64,000 bases of DNA from Stutzerimonas stutzeri. Its GTDB lineage: Bacteria > Pseudomonadota > Gammaproteobacteria > Pseudomonadales > Pseudomonadaceae. A program made the position numbers and the translations under genes. The stretch is taken from contig NZ_JAMOHZ010000006.1 in assembly GCF_024448715.1 (NCBI RefSeq), forward strand, positions 1 to 64,000, written 5' to 3'. How positions within the stretch are numbered: position 1 is the stretch's first letter; each line of letters starts with the position of its first letter. A model generated the notes under the pieces. That model did not search any database. It was not told the DNA's origin and worked only from the letters and a program-made list of their open reading frames with translations. Below, piece by piece: positions 31,379 through 40,862 of this stretch.

Positions 31379-32860
31379 ATGAGCAAAGAAGTACTGCTGG
31401 TGGTGGAGTCGGTATCCAACGAAAAAGGCGTACCGGCCGGTGTGATTTTCGAGGCATTGGAGCTGGCTTTGGCCACTGCTACCAAGAAGCGCTTCGAAGA
31501 CGAAGTTGACCTGCGTGTTGAAATCAATCGGCAGAATGGTAGCTATGAGACCTTCCGTCGTTGGACGATTGTCGAAGAAGAAGAATTCGACGATCCGGCA
31601 CACCAACTGACCGTCGACATGGAGCAGGCTCTCGAGGCCGGCGCTAAGATTGGGGACGTTCTCGAAGAAAAGATCGAATCCATCGAGTTCGGTCGTATCG
31701 CTGCGCAAACTGCCAAGCAAGTCATCGTGCAGAAGGTTCGTGAGGCTGAGCGTGCACAGGTGGTCGAGGCCTATCGCGATCGCCTGGGTGAAATCATCTC
31801 CGGTACGGTAAAGAAGGTCACCCGCGACAGTGTCATCGTTGATCTTGGCAATAACGCCGAGGCGTTGCTTGCACGCGAAGATATCATTGCGCGCGAAACC
31901 TTTCGTGTCGGCGCTCGAGTGCGAGCGCTGCTTCGTGAAATCCGCACAGAGAACCGCGGGCCGCAGCTGATTCTGTCGCGTACAGCGCCGCAAATGCTGA
32001 TCGAGTTGTTCCGTATCGAAGTGCCGGAAATCGCCGAAGGGCTTATCGAGGTAATGGGCGCATCGCGCGATCCAGGCTCGCGCGCCAAGATTGCCGTTCG
32101 TTCCAAAGACAAGCGCATCGATCCGCAAGGCGCCTGCATTGGCATGCGCGGCTCGCGGGTTCAAGCCGTCTCTGGAGAAATTGGTGGCGAGCGTGTCGAC
32201 ATTGTGCTGTGGGATGAGAATCCGGCGCAGTTCGTCATTAACGCAATGGCCCCAGCGGAAGTCGCTGCCATCATCGTCGACGAAGACGCCCATGCCATGG
32301 ATATCGCTGTTGGCGAAGACAACCTGGCTCAAGCGATCGGTCGTGGCGGGCAGAACGTGCGCCTCGCCAGCCAGCTGACAGGCTGGACGCTGAACGTGAT
32401 GACCGAGGCGGATATTCAGACCAAACAACAGGAAGAAACTGGCGACATCCTGCGCAATTTCATCGAAGAGCTGGATGTCGATGAGGAACTCGCGCAAGTA
32501 CTGGTCGAGGAAGGTTTCACTTCGCTCGAAGAAATCGCCTACGTCCCAATGGAGGAAATGCTCGGCATCGAAGGCTTCGACGAAGATATCGTCAATGAGC
32601 TGCGGACCCGCGCCAAGGATCGCCTGCTGACCAAGGCTATCGCAACGGAAGAAAAACTGGCAGACGCCCAGCCGGCCGAGGATTTGCTCGAGCTGGAAGG
32701 CATGGACAAGGAACTGGCGGTCGAGTTGGCGATGCGGGGTGTCATTACTCGCGAAGACTTGGCCGAGCAGTCGATTGACGACCTACTCGACATAGACGGC
32801 ATAAATCAAGAACGTGCCGGCAAGCTGATCATGGCCGCCCGAGCCCACTGGTTCGAGTAA
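31379..32860 (+). CDS. nusA: Transcription termination/antitermination factor NusA
   Basis: RNA polymerase-binding factor acting in pausing, termination and rRNA antitermination. The 493-residue protein has an N-terminal polymerase-binding domain (residues about 1-130), the S1 domain ([20 protein letters not shown] near 137), KH1/KH2 ([20 protein letters not shown] near 245; [18 protein letters not shown] near 320). Two C-terminal acidic repeats ([35 protein letters not shown]) follow, as in E. coli. ATG 31379 is preferred over 31358 as it matches the family start [10 protein letters not shown]. infB follows after 29 bases. Confidence 0.98.
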   Translation: MSKEVLLVVESVSNEKGVPAGVIFEALELALATATKKRFEDEVDLRVEINRQNGSYETFRRWTIVEEEEFDDPAHQLTVDMEQALEAGAKIGDVLEEKIESIEFGRIAAQTAKQVIVQKVREAERAQVVEAYRDRLGEIISGTVKKVTRDSVIVDLGNNAEALLAREDIIARETFRVGARVRALLREIRTENRGPQLILSRTAPQMLIELFRIEVPEIAEGLIEVMGASRDPGSRAKIAVRSKDKRIDPQGACIGMRGSRVQAVSGEIGGERVDIVLWDENPAQFVINAMAPAEVAAIIVDEDAHAMDIAVGEDNLAQAIGRGGQNVRLASQLTGWTLNVMTEADIQTKQQEETGDILRNFIEELDVDEELAQVLVEEGFTSLEEIAYVPMEEMLGIEGFDEDIVNELRTRAKDRLLTKAIATEEKLADAQPAEDLLELEGMDKELAVELAMRGVITREDLAEQSIDDLLDIDGINQERAGKLIMAARAHWFE

Positions 32861-32889
32861 GTAATTTAGCGGCCTGAGGAGAGAGATGC

Positions 32890-35385
32890 ATGACGCAAGT
32901 CACGGTGAAAGAACTGGCCCAGGTGGTCGACACACCGGTCGAGCGACTGCTACAGCAGATGCGTGAGGCAGGACTGTCGCACACCAGCGCCGAGCAAGTA
33001 GTGACCGATAATGAAAAGCAGGCCCTGTTGGCGCACCTCAAGAGCAGCCACGGTGCCAAAGTGGATGAGCCGCGCAAGATTACCTTGCAGCGCAAAACCA
33101 CTACCAAGCTGAAGGTCGCTGGCAGCAAGACCATTAGCGTTGAAGTTCGCAAGAAAAAGACGTTCGTCAAGCGCAGCCCCGACGAGATCGAAGCCGAGAA
33201 GCAGCGCGAGCTGGAAGAGCAGCGCGCGGTGGAAGAGGCTGCTCGTCAGAAGGAAGCCGAGGAGGCGCGCCTGCGTGCCGAAGAGGAAGCGCGTCGTAAA
33301 GCCGAACTCGAAGCCAAGGCAGAAACTCCATCAGCTCCGCAGGCTACCGCAGAGCCGGTAGCTACCGTTGCCGCACCTGTCGCCCCGACCGCTCCGGTCG
33401 AGGAGCGCAAGAAGGACGAGCCTCGTCGCGCAGAAAAAACTCGCAGTGATGACGACGAGCGTCGTGACCGCAAACAGGCCCAGCATCGCCCATCGCTCAA
33501 GGCGAAGGCTCCGTTGTCACGTACTGTGCGCAGTGGTGAAGACGATGCCGATGGCTTCCGTCGTGGTGGTCGTGGCAAGTCAAAGCTGAAGAAGCGCAAC
33601 GCACATGGCTTCCAGAGCCCGACCGGCCCGGTCATTCGTGAAGTTGCGATTGGTGAAACCATCACCGTTGGCGATCTTGCGCAGAAGATGTCCGTTAAGG
33701 CTGCCGAAGTCATCAAGTTCATGTTCAAGATGGGCACTCCGGTGACTATCAACCAAGTGCTGGATCAGGAAACTGCCCAGCTGATCGCCGAAGAACTGGG
33801 TCACAAGGTCCGTCTGGTCAGCGATAACGCATTGGAAGAGCAACTGGCAGAACTGCTGAAGTTCGAAGGCGAGGCCATCACCCGTGCACCGGTAGTGACC
33901 GTGATGGGCCACGTCGACCACGGCAAAACCTCATTGCTCGACTATATTCGTCGCGCCAAGGTTGCTGCTGGCGAAGCTGGCGGAATCACTCAGCATATCG
34001 GTGCCTATCACGTTGAAACCGAGCGTGGCATGGTTACCTTCCTCGACACCCCAGGTCACGCTGCGTTTACCGCAATGCGTGCCCGCGGTGCTCAGGCGAC
34101 CGATATCGTAATTCTGGTCGTTGCGGCGGACGACGGGGTCATGCCGCAGACCATCGAAGCTGTTCAGCATGCGAAGGCCGCCGGTGTTCCGCTGGTCGTT
34201 GCTGTGAACAAGATCGACAAGCCGGGGGCTGATCTCGATCGTATCCGCAGCGAGCTGTCCGCACACGACGTCACATCCGAGGAGTGGGGCGGCGACACGC
34301 CGTTCGTGCCGGTATCGGCAAAGATGGGTACGGGTGTCGACGATCTGCTCGAAGCCGTTCTACTGCAGGCGGAAATTCTTGAGTTGACTGCAACCCCGTC
34401 CGCGCCTGGTCGTGGTGTGGTCGTCGAATCGCGCCTCGATAAGGGACGCGGCCCGGTGGCTACCGTGCTGGTTCAGGACGGTACGTTGCGTCAGGGCGAT
34501 ATGGTATTGGTCGGTTCGAACTACGGCCGCATCCGCGCCATGCTCGATGAAAATGGCAAGCCGATAAAAGAAGCAGGCCCGTCGATTCCGGTAGAAATCC
34601 TCGGTCTGGACGGCACACCGGACGCCGGCGATGAGATGAGCGTGCTGGCTGACGAGAAAAAAGCGCGCGAAGTCGCCCTTTTCCGTCAGGGCAAGTTCCG
34701 CGAAGTCAAACTGGCCCGTGCCCACGCTGGCAAGCTGGAAAACATTTTCGAGAACATGGGACAAGAAGAGAAGAAGACGCTCAACATCGTCCTCAAATCC
34801 GATGTCCGTGGCTCGCTTGAAGCGTTGCAGGGCTCGCTCGGGGGATTGGGTAACGACGAGGTACAGGTGCGTGTGATCGGCGGCGGTGTCGGTGGTATTA
34901 CCGAAAGCGACGCCAACTTGGCGCTGGCCTCCAACGCTGTACTGTTCGGCTTCAACGTCCGTGCCGATGCTGGCGCGCGAAAGATCGTCGAGCAGGAAGG
35001 TCTGGATCTGCGTTATTACAACGTGATCTACGACATTATCGAGGACGTTAAGAAAGCTCTCACTGGCATGCTCGGCAGTGACGTGCGAGAGAATATTCTC
35101 GGTGTGGCGGAAGTTCGCGATGTGTTCCGTTCGCCCAAGTTCGGTGCTGTTGCTGGCTGCATGGTCGTCGAGGGTATGGTTCACCGCAATCGTCCGATCC
35201 GCGTTCTGCGCGACGACGTGGTCATTTTCGAAGGCGAGCTGGAATCCCTGCGCCGCTTCAAGGATGACGTCGCCGAAGTACGTGCCGGCATGGAATGCGG
35301 TATCGCGGTGAAGAGCTACAACGACGTCAAGGCTGGCGACAAGATCGAAGTGTTCGAGAAAGTCGAAGTGGCTCGTTCGCTCTAA
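32890..35385 (+). CDS. infB: Translation initiation factor IF-2
   Basis: GTPase that places initiator tRNA on the 30S subunit and promotes subunit joining. The 831-residue protein has an N-terminal IF2-N module ([20 protein letters not shown]). A long charged linker rich in Glu/Arg/Ala, residues about 95-240, is likely helical or disordered. A second N module follows ([20 protein letters not shown]). The G domain has GHVDHGKTS (G1, near 342), DTPGHAAF (G3) and NKIDKPGAD (G4). Domains II-IV complete it, the last binding fMet-tRNA. An internal start producing a shorter form, known in E. coli, cannot be judged here. A repeat follows the stop. Confidence 0.98.
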   Translation: MTQVTVKELAQVVDTPVERLLQQMREAGLSHTSAEQVVTDNEKQALLAHLKSSHGAKVDEPRKITLQRKTTTKLKVAGSKTISVEVRKKKTFVKRSPDEIEAEKQRELEEQRAVEEAARQKEAEEARLRAEEEARRKAELEAKAETPSAPQATAEPVATVAAPVAPTAPVEERKKDEPRRAEKTRSDDDERRDRKQAQHRPSLKAKAPLSRTVRSGEDDADGFRRGGRGKSKLKKRNAHGFQSPTGPVIREVAIGETITVGDLAQKMSVKAAEVIKFMFKMGTPVTINQVLDQETAQLIAEELGHKVRLVSDNALEEQLAELLKFEGEAITRAPVVTVMGHVDHGKTSLLDYIRRAKVAAGEAGGITQHIGAYHVETERGMVTFLDTPGHAAFTAMRARGAQATDIVILVVAADDGVMPQTIEAVQHAKAAGVPLVVAVNKIDKPGADLDRIRSELSAHDVTSEEWGGDTPFVPVSAKMGTGVDDLLEAVLLQAEILELTATPSAPGRGVVVESRLDKGRGPVATVLVQDGTLRQGDMVLVGSNYGRIRAMLDENGKPIKEAGPSIPVEILGLDGTPDAGDEMSVLADEKKAREVALFRQGKFREVKLARAHAGKLENIFENMGQEEKKTLNIVLKSDVRGSLEALQGSLGGLGNDEVQVRVIGGGVGGITESDANLALASNAVLFGFNVRADAGARKIVEQEGLDLRYYNVIYDIIEDVKKALTGMLGSDVRENILGVAEVRDVFRSPKFGAVAGCMVVEGMVHRNRPIRVLRDDVVIFEGELESLRRFKDDVAEVRAGMECGIAVKSYNDVKAGDKIEVFEKVEVARSL

Positions 35386-35390
35386 ACAGC

Positions 35391-35504
35391 AGCTGCAAGC
35401 ATCAGGCGGCAAGTTTCAAGAGGCGGCTCCGGCTGCCGATTGAGCTTGCCGTTTGGCTTTGTGGTTGGAAATTTCATAGCTTGCAGCTTGCAGCTTGCAG
35501 CTTG
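35391..35504 (+). repeat. Heptad repeat and inverted arm between infB and rbfA
   Basis: Three exact tandem GCTTGCA units plus GCTTG occupy 35479-35504. An upstream arm AGCTGCAAGC (35391-35400) is complementary to GCTTGCAGCT and can pair in three registers (35479, 35486 or 35493). The GAGG serving rbfA (35504-35507) starts on the last base of the repeat. The middle part holds more GGCGGCAAG/CTTGCCG-type pieces of the same family. Confidence 0.8.
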
Positions 35505-35515
35505 AGGCGGATCTT

Positions 35516-35905
35516 ATGGCCAAAGAATTCAGCCGTACCCAGCGTATCGGCGACCAGATGCAGCGCGAGCTGGCGCTGTTGATTCAACGTGAAGTCAAGG
35601 ACCCGCGCCTGGGTCTAGTCACCATTACCGGTGTCGAGGTCAGTCGTGATCTTTCCCATGCCAAGGTGTTCATCACTATCATGGGCAAGGATGACGACGA
35701 GGATGCGGTCAAAGGCAATCTTCGGATTCTCAACGATGCCAGCGGTTTTTTAAGGATGCAGCTGGGTAAGGCGATGAAACTACGCACCGTGCCTCAATTG
35801 CATTTCAATTACGACGCCAGCGTTCGTCGCGGTGTGGAGCTGACGTCGCTTATCGAGCGTGCTGTCGCGGAAGATCGCAAACACAGCGATGACGGTGGAG
35901 AATAA
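35516..35905 (+). CDS. rbfA: Ribosome-binding factor A
   Basis: Cold-shock-associated 30S maturation factor that binds near the 5' end of 16S rRNA. The 129-residue protein is a single KH-like domain: [60 protein letters not shown] and [23 protein letters not shown] 35516 has GAGG 8 bases upstream. That SD directly abuts the heptad repeat, so repeat length or pairing could affect translation. truB follows after 3 bases. Confidence 0.97.
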   Translation: MAKEFSRTQRIGDQMQRELALLIQREVKDPRLGLVTITGVEVSRDLSHAKVFITIMGKDDDEDAVKGNLRILNDASGFLRMQLGKAMKLRTVPQLHFNYDASVRRGVELTSLIERAVAEDRKHSDDGGE

Positions 35906-35908
35906 CGT

Positions 35909-36826
35909 TTGGCACAGGTAAAACGCGTTCGCCGCGCAGTCAGCGGCATCATTCTCCTCGATAAGCCCCGCGGTTTTAGCTCCAATGCAGCGTTACAGAA
36001 GGTTCGCTGGTTGCTCAACGCCGAGAAAGCCGGCCATACGGGTAGCCTCGATCCGCTGGCTACCGGCGTGCTGCCATTGTGTTTCGGTGAGGCAACCAAG
36101 TTTTCTCAGTACCTACTAGGCGCCGACAAGAGCTATGAAACATTGGCGCAGCTTGGTGTCACCACTACGACCGCCGATGCGGAAGGCGAGGTGCTCGCAC
36201 GCAAGCCGGTAACGATCACCCAGGCGCAGCTCGAAGCAGTACTTCCGCAGTTTCGTGGAGACATCCAGCAGGTGCCGCCGATGTATTCGGCGCTCAAGCG
36301 CGATGGCCAACCACTGTACAAGCTGGCGCGTGCAGGAGAGGTGGTGGAGCGCGAGCCGCGTTCTGTTACCATTGCGAGCTTGGATTTGCTTTCGTTGGAA
36401 GCGGATCAGGTCCGCTTTGCCGTGGCGTGCAGCAAAGGCACCTATATTCGAACGCTGGTCGAGGATATCGGGCACGAGCTGGGTTGCGGTGCACACGTGA
36501 CCGAGCTGCGTCGAACCCAGGCTGGGCCTTTCCACTTGGCTCAGACAGTCAGCCTCGAGGAACTCGAACGAGTACATGCCGAGGGCGGTGCGGACGCGGT
36601 CGACGCCTTTCTAAAGCCGATCGATAGCGGGCTCGAGCACTGGCCGCTGCTGCAGCTGTCAGAGCACAGCGCCTTTTATTGGCTGCATGGCCAGCCGGTA
36701 CGTGCGCCGGAAGCGCCGAAGTTCGGCATGTTGCGGGTACAGGATCATAATGGTCGCTTCATTGGCATCGGTGAAGTGAGTGAAGACGGGCGAATTGCGC
36801 CGCGTCGGCTGATTCGGTCGGAATGA
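35909..36826 (+). CDS. truB: tRNA pseudouridine(55) synthase TruB
   Basis: Forms pseudouridine 55 in the T loop of tRNAs. The 305-residue protein has [20 protein letters not shown], the catalytic motif [20 protein letters not shown] (nucleophilic Asp near 48), the Tyr-containing [20 protein letters not shown], and [20 protein letters not shown] near 180. A PUA-like C-terminus ends [11 protein letters not shown]. The start is TTG 35909 with GGAG 8 bases upstream; it lies 3 bases after rbfA, so coupling is likely. The stop sits at the foot of a long inverted repeat leading to rpsO. Confidence 0.96.
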   Translation: MAQVKRVRRAVSGIILLDKPRGFSSNAALQKVRWLLNAEKAGHTGSLDPLATGVLPLCFGEATKFSQYLLGADKSYETLAQLGVTTTTADAEGEVLARKPVTITQAQLEAVLPQFRGDIQQVPPMYSALKRDGQPLYKLARAGEVVEREPRSVTIASLDLLSLEADQVRFAVACSKGTYIRTLVEDIGHELGCGAHVTELRRTQAGPFHLAQTVSLEELERVHAEGGADAVDAFLKPIDSGLEHWPLLQLSEHSAFYWLHGQPVRAPEAPKFGMLRVQDHNGRFIGIGEVSEDGRIAPRRLIRSE

Positions 36827-36919
36827 CCGATACGCAGTGCGCCTCAAAGCGTGCCGCGTTACGAGGATGGCTGTCGGCAGGCACGGTCATTCCTTATTTA
36901 AAACACGGGACACGTCCCG
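36820..36919 (+). promoter_or_regulatory. Structured leader between truB and rpsO
   Basis: GGAATGACCG (36820-36829) is exactly complementary to CGGTCATTCC (36884-36893). Inside, GTGCC (36851-36855) pairs with GGCAC (36880-36884), so the 3' strand is continuous while the 5' strand has a bulge of about 21 bases. T-rich TTATTT follows. A second hairpin CGGGA-CACG-TCCCG (36906-36919) lies just before the rpsO SD. This may be an S15 autoregulatory leader, a partial terminator, or both; pairing is seen, function inferred. Confidence 0.55.
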
Positions 36920-36943
36920 GCCTGTTCATATAAGGAGCCCATC

Positions 36944-37213
36944 ATGGCACTTAGCGTTGAAGAAAAATCCCAGATCGTTAACGAGTACAAGCAAGCTGAA
37001 GGCGATACCGGTTCTCCGGAAGTGCAGGTTGCCCTGCTGACCGCCAACATCAATAAGCTGCAAGGTCACTTCAAGGCCAACGGTAAGGACCACCACTCCC
37101 GTCGTGGCCTGATCCGTATGGTCAACCAGCGTCGTAAGCTGCTGGATTACCTGAAGGGCAAGGACACCACTCGTTACAGCGCCCTAATCGGTCGTCTGGG
37201 TCTGCGTCGTTAA
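36944..37213 (+). CDS. rpsO: 30S ribosomal protein S15
   Basis: Primary binding protein of the 16S rRNA central domain; represses its own mRNA in several bacteria. The 89-residue protein is full length: [40 protein letters not shown] (rRNA-binding helix region), [20 protein letters not shown] and the C-terminal [18 protein letters not shown] lies 7-12 bases before ATG 36944, just after a small hairpin. It is followed by a long inverted repeat, then pnp, as in E. coli, where this spacer is an RNase III control point. Confidence 0.99.
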   Translation: MALSVEEKSQIVNEYKQAEGDTGSPEVQVALLTANINKLQGHFKANGKDHHSRRGLIRMVNQRRKLLDYLKGKDTTRYSALIGRLGLRR

Positions 37214-37218
37214 GACGT

Positions 37219-37305
37219 AGCGAGCTTGAAGCCGGGAGCTGGAAGCTTGAAGTTGTATGTCGGAGGAGTTCTCCGCTTCCAGCTTCGGGCTTCCAGCTTT
37301 TTGGC
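37219..37305 (+). repeat. Long imperfect inverted repeat between rpsO and pnp
   Basis: GAGCTTGAAGCCGGGAGCTG (37221-37240) and the following GAAGC pair, over about 25 bases with few mismatches, with GCTTCCAGCTTCGGGCTTCC (37275-37294) and neighbouring AGCT. The loop is about 28 bases and a short T run follows. It belongs to the dispersed AGCTTGAAG/GCTTGCAG family and could act as a partial terminator or RNase III substrate for the downstream pnp message. Confidence 0.7.
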
Positions 37306-37383
37306 TTTTGCAGGAGAGATCGGGTCCGATTCCCGCCGCTCCCGCCGATTTCCCCCAAAGGCAATAGAGAGAAGGAAAACACC

Positions 37384-39489
37384 GTGAACCCGGTAATCAA
37401 GAAATTCCAGTTCGGTCAATCGACCGTTACCCTCGAGACTGGCCGTATCGCCCGTCAAGCCTCCGGCGCAGTGCTGGTCACCGTTGACGAGGACGTCACC
37501 GTATTGGTGGCCGTCACCGGCGCCAAGACAGCAGACCCAAGCAAGGGCTTTTTCCCGCTTTCAGTTCATTATCAGGAAAAGACCTACGCAGCCGGCAAGA
37601 TCCCTGGCGGCTTCTTTAAGCGCGAAGCGCGTCCATCCGAGAAGGAAACTCTGACCTCGCGACTGATCGATCGCCCGATTCGTCCGCTGTTCCCGGAAGG
37701 TTTCCAGAACGAAGTGCAAGTTATCTGCACCGTCGTGTCGACCAGCAAGAAGACCGATCCGGACATCGCTGCGATGATCGGTACCTCCGCTGCGCTGGCC
37801 ATTTCCGGCATTCCGTTCAACGGTCCGATCGGTGCCGCGCGCGTCGCCTTCCACCCGGAAACTGGCTATCTGCTGAACCCGACTTACGAGCAGCTCAAGG
37901 CATCCAGCCTGGACATGGTCGTCGCGGGTACCAAAGACGCCGTGCTGATGGTCGAGTCCGAAGCCAAAGAGCTGACCGAAGACCAGATGCTGGGCGCCGT
38001 ATTGTTCGCCCATGACGAATTCCAGGCTGTGATCCAGGCTGTAACCGAGCTGGCTGCTGAAGCCGCCAAGCCGACCTGGGACTGGCAACCGAAGGCGGAA
38101 AACACGGCTCTGCTCACTGCCATTCGTAGCGAGTTCGGCGAGGCGATTTCCCAAGCCTACACCATTATCATCAAGCAGGATCGCTATGCGCGCCTGGGTG
38201 AGCTGCGTGACCAGATCGTCGCCAAATTCTCTGGCCAAGAAGGCCAGCCTTCTGCCGGCGAAGTGAAAGACGCTTTCGGCGAAATCGAATACCGTACCGT
38301 GCGCGAGAACATCGTCAACGGCAAGCCGCGTATCGACGGTCGTGACACCCGTACTGTACGTGGCTTGAACATCGAAGTCGGCGTGCTCGACAAGACCCAC
38401 GGTTCGGCGCTATTTACCCGTGGCGAAACTCAGGCGCTGGTGGTTGCTACCCTGGGTACTGCGCGTGACGCCCAACTGCTCGACACGCTCGAAGGCGAGA
38501 AGAAAGACCCCTTCATGCTGCATTACAACTTCCCGCCGTACTCGGTGGGCGAGTGTGGACGCATGGGCGCTACCGGTCGCCGCGAAATTGGCCATGGCCG
38601 TCTGGCCCGTCGCTCCGTTTCTGCCATGCTGCCGAGCGCCGACGAGTTCCCGTACACCATCCGTGTGGTGTCGGAAATCACCGAATCCAACGGCTCCAGC
38701 TCCATGGCTTCCGTCTGCGGTGCCTCCCTGGCCCTGATGGACGCCGGTGTGCCGATGAAGGCGCCGGTGGCCGGTATCGCCATGGGTCTGGTCAAGGAAG
38801 GCGAGAAGTTTGCCGTACTGACCGACATCCTCGGTGACGAAGATCACCTGGGCGACATGGACTTCAAGGTGGCCGGTACCGCCAAGGGCGTCACCGCGCT
38901 GCAGATGGACATCAAGATCCAAGGCATCACCGAAGAGATCATGGAGCAGGCGCTGGAGCAGGCGCTGGAAGCGCGTCTGAACATCCTTGGTCAGATGAAT
39001 CAGGTCATCGCGCAGTCGCGTACCGAGCTGTCGGCGAACGCACCGACCATGATTGCGATGAAGATCGACCAGGACAAGATCCGCGATGTTATCGGAAAGG
39101 GCGGCGCCACTATCCGTAGCATTTGCGAAGAAACCAAAGCCTCGATCGATATCGAAGACGACGGCTCGATCAAGATCTTCGGCGAAACCAAGGAAGCTGC
39201 CGAGGCCGCCAAGCAGCGCGTACTGGGTATCACTGCCGAGGCCGAGATCGGTAAGATCTATGTTGGAAAGGTGGAGCGCATCGTCGACTTCGGTGCCTTC
39301 GTCAATATCCTGCCGGGCAAGGACGGTCTGGTGCACATTTCGATGCTGAGCGATCAGCGCGTCGAGAAAGTCACCGACGTGCTCAAGGAAGGCCAGGAAG
39401 TGAAGGTTCTGGTATTGGACGTCGATAACCGCGGTCGTATCAAGCTATCAATCAAGGATGTGGCAGCTGCCGAAGCCTCCGGCGCCTAA
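37384..39489 (+). CDS. pnp: Polynucleotide phosphorylase
   Basis: 3'-5' phosphorolytic exoribonuclease and degradosome component. The 701-residue protein has two RNase PH domains (residues about 5-215 and 310-545; active-site areas [15 protein letters not shown] and [19 protein letters not shown]). A helical linker lies between them. The KH domain is [18 protein letters not shown] near 565, and the S1 domain is [20 protein letters not shown] near 625. The start is GTG 37384 with GAGAAGGA just upstream; the N-terminus matches the family. A terminator follows at 39514. Confidence 0.98.
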   Translation: MNPVIKKFQFGQSTVTLETGRIARQASGAVLVTVDEDVTVLVAVTGAKTADPSKGFFPLSVHYQEKTYAAGKIPGGFFKREARPSEKETLTSRLIDRPIRPLFPEGFQNEVQVICTVVSTSKKTDPDIAAMIGTSAALAISGIPFNGPIGAARVAFHPETGYLLNPTYEQLKASSLDMVVAGTKDAVLMVESEAKELTEDQMLGAVLFAHDEFQAVIQAVTELAAEAAKPTWDWQPKAENTALLTAIRSEFGEAISQAYTIIIKQDRYARLGELRDQIVAKFSGQEGQPSAGEVKDAFGEIEYRTVRENIVNGKPRIDGRDTRTVRGLNIEVGVLDKTHGSALFTRGETQALVVATLGTARDAQLLDTLEGEKKDPFMLHYNFPPYSVGECGRMGATGRREIGHGRLARRSVSAMLPSADEFPYTIRVVSEITESNGSSSMASVCGASLALMDAGVPMKAPVAGIAMGLVKEGEKFAVLTDILGDEDHLGDMDFKVAGTAKGVTALQMDIKIQGITEEIMEQALEQALEARLNILGQMNQVIAQSRTELSANAPTMIAMKIDQDKIRDVIGKGGATIRSICEETKASIDIEDDGSIKIFGETKEAAEAAKQRVLGITAEAEIGKIYVGKVERIVDFGAFVNILPGKDGLVHISMLSDQRVEKVTDVLKEGQEVKVLVLDVDNRGRIKLSIKDVAAAEASGA

Positions 39490-39513
39490 ATGCAACGGCG
39501 ATAGCAATGAAAG

Positions 39514-39537
39514 AAAGGACCCTTCGGGGTCCTTTTT
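39514..39537 (+). terminator. Terminator of the rpsO-pnp transcript
   Basis: AAAGGACCC, TTCG tetraloop, GGGTCCTTT and two more T: a perfect 9-bp stem 24 bases after the pnp stop. Confidence 0.93.
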
Positions 39538-39600
39538 CATTCCTCAGTATTCACGGACCACCCTTTTATGAAAACGGGTGTCGCGCTGGCGGCATCTGGG

Positions 39601-39620
39601 TTGCAAGTTGCAAGTTGCAC
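39601..39620 (+). repeat. Short TTGCAAG tandem repeat
   Basis: TTGCAAG occurs twice in tandem and a third time in part (TTGCA), in the gap after pnp. It is another trace of the GCTTGCA heptad family, here without an inverted partner. The rest of the 39538-39714 gap shows nothing else recognisable. Confidence 0.6.
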
Positions 39621-39714
39621 GCTTCGCTGAGGCCGAACATGCAGTGTGCTAGTGGCTTTCAGCTACTGCTTTTATTAAGTTATTGATTTTAAAGTACATT
39701 TTTTGAGTAAAAAA

Positions 39715-39729
39715 TGGCATGGTGCTTGC
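39715..39729 (+). promoter_or_regulatory. Sigma-54 promoter of the BON-domain gene
   Basis: TGGCATGGTGCTTGC matches the -24/-12 consensus TGGCAC-N5-TTGC with the required GG-N10-GC spacing. The predicted start near 39741 leaves a 55-base leader. The activator is unknown. Confidence 0.75.
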
Positions 39730-39795
39730 GATGTTACCTGTGAATCTGCGGTCGGAGTGATGCCGCAGACATTTGAAGAAAACAGGAGTGCCACT

Positions 39796-40170
39796 ATGAA
39801 TATGATCCAGAACTCTCTTACCGCTGCTGCCGCCGTCGCTGCGCTGAGCTTGCCTATGACAGGCGTTGCGTTCGCTGACACCACCCCAGCGCTGGATAAC
39901 ACTGATACCGTCATGCTGGCCACGAACGACACTATGGATAAGGCTGGCGATGCTGTTTCCGATACCTGGATCACCACCAAGGTGAAGTCGTCCCTGCTGG
40001 CCGAAGATGCCACTCCCGGTATGGATATCGAAGTAGAGACCAAAGATGGTGTGGTGTCGCTGTCCGGCACTGTCGCAACTGAGGCCGAGCGTGAAATGGC
40101 CGTCAACAAGGCCAAAGCTGTGAAAGGCGTCCGCGACGTTTCTGCGGATGGCCTAAAAACTGTCGACTAA
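39796..40170 (+). CDS. Periplasmic BON-domain protein (OsmY-like)
   Basis: A 124-residue exported protein. The signal peptide has the hydrophobic core LTAAAAVAALSLPMTGVAFA with likely cleavage before DTTPALD (about residue 28). The mature part has one BON domain: DTWITTKVKSSLLAEDATPG, DIEVETKDGVVSLSGTVATE, AVNKAKAVKGVRDVSADGL. BON proteins such as OsmY bind phospholipid surfaces and help under osmotic or envelope stress; the role here is inferred. GGAG lies 8 bases before ATG 39796. The sigma-54 type promoter suggests control by an enhancer-binding protein, and a strong terminator follows, so it is monocistronic. Confidence 0.9.
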   Translation: MNMIQNSLTAAAAVAALSLPMTGVAFADTTPALDNTDTVMLATNDTMDKAGDAVSDTWITTKVKSSLLAEDATPGMDIEVETKDGVVSLSGTVATEAEREMAVNKAKAVKGVRDVSADGLKTVD

Positions 40171-40204
40171 TCGAAATCTTCCCATCGCGTAAGCGGTGAG
40201 AACG

Positions 40205-40231
40205 AGCCCCACCTTCGCGTGGGGCTTTTTT
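40205..40231 (+). terminator. Terminator of the BON-domain gene
   Basis: AGCCCCAC, loop CTTCGC, GTGGGGCT followed by T6. It lies between converging genes. Confidence 0.92.
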
Positions 40232-40237
40232 GTGATT

Positions 40238-40546
40238 TCAACGACCGCGTTGGCTCTCTATTCGGCGCAAGCGGTTCCCTTCGAACCGTAGGAAATGGTA
40301 CATGCCGTTGTTCGGCCCGTAGTCCCACTCTTCAACCTGCACTTCCTGGCGGAAGCCATATTCATCGACGACTTCCTTGTAGCCGACTAGCGAGGCGCTG
40401 GACGGCTCGCCGCATTTGTTTCTGACTTCGGCTGTAGACGCTTCAAGGCTGACCAGGGCGCTGTTACAACGATAAGTCGAGGACGCTTGGGCATTGCAAG
40501 CGAACATGAACAGGCTCAGCAGGACGGCAGGCAAAGCGGGAGACAT
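40238..40546 (-). CDS. DUF2845-family exported protein, copy 1
   Basis: A 102-residue protein with a signal peptide (SPALPAVLLSLFMFACNAQA) and a DUF2845-like domain: STYRCNSALVSLEASTAEVR, NKCGEPSSASLVGY and VEEWDYGPNNGMYHFLRFEG. Two Cys in the mature part (RCN and KCGEP) are conserved with the neighbouring paralogue and may form a disulfide. Function unknown; predicted periplasmic, or a lipoprotein if the Cys in FACNAQA is lipidated, which is less likely. It lies 15 bases after the second copy and is last in the DUF748-DUF2845-DUF2845 group. Confidence 0.85.
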   Translation of the reverse strand: MSPALPAVLLSLFMFACNAQASSTYRCNSALVSLEASTAEVRNKCGEPSSASLVGYKEVVDEYGFRQEVQVEEWDYGPNNGMYHFLRFEGNRLRRIESQRGR

Positions 40547-40561
40547 GGAAAATCCTTTTGT

Positions 40562-40861
40562 TCAGCGAGCGCGGCGCGACTCGATGCGTGTCAGTCGGTT
40601 GCCCTCGAAGGTGAGAATGCTGAGCATGCCGTTGTTGGGACCGTAGAGCCATTCCTCTATGACCAATTCCTGCCTGGCCTGGGGACCAAGCGTGTAGCCA
40701 ATCAGATCGCGCTGAACAGGTTCGCCGCACTTGCGTTCTACTTCGAATGCCCTATCGCCAGTGCTGACCAGTTGGCTGCCGCAGCGTAGCGTATCGGCCT
40801 GCGATAGCGAGGCTGAAAGCGCCAAAACGAGTAACAGGGCACGACCGATAAGAGCTGGCAT
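40562..40861 (-). CDS. DUF2845-family exported protein, copy 2
   Basis: A 99-residue paralogue of the downstream gene. The signal peptide is LIGRALLLVLALSASLSQA. The mature part has DTLRCGSQLVSTGDRAFEVE, RKCGEPVQRDLIGYTLG, VIEEWLYGPNNGMLSILTFEG and NRLTRIESRRAR. The start at 40861 (one base after the DUF748 stop) is chosen because it gives a clean signal peptide; longer starts lie inside the upstream gene. The tight junction implies translational coupling with DUF748. Function unknown. Confidence 0.85.
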   Translation of the reverse strand: MPALIGRALLLVLALSASLSQADTLRCGSQLVSTGDRAFEVERKCGEPVQRDLIGYTLGPQARQELVIEEWLYGPNNGMLSILTFEGNRLTRIESRRAR

Positions 40862-40862
40862 T

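Noticed and set aside
30884-32497. 537-residue open frame opposite rimP-nusA (minus strand)
   Set aside because: Fully covered by two essential genes on the plus strand; no recognisable domain.
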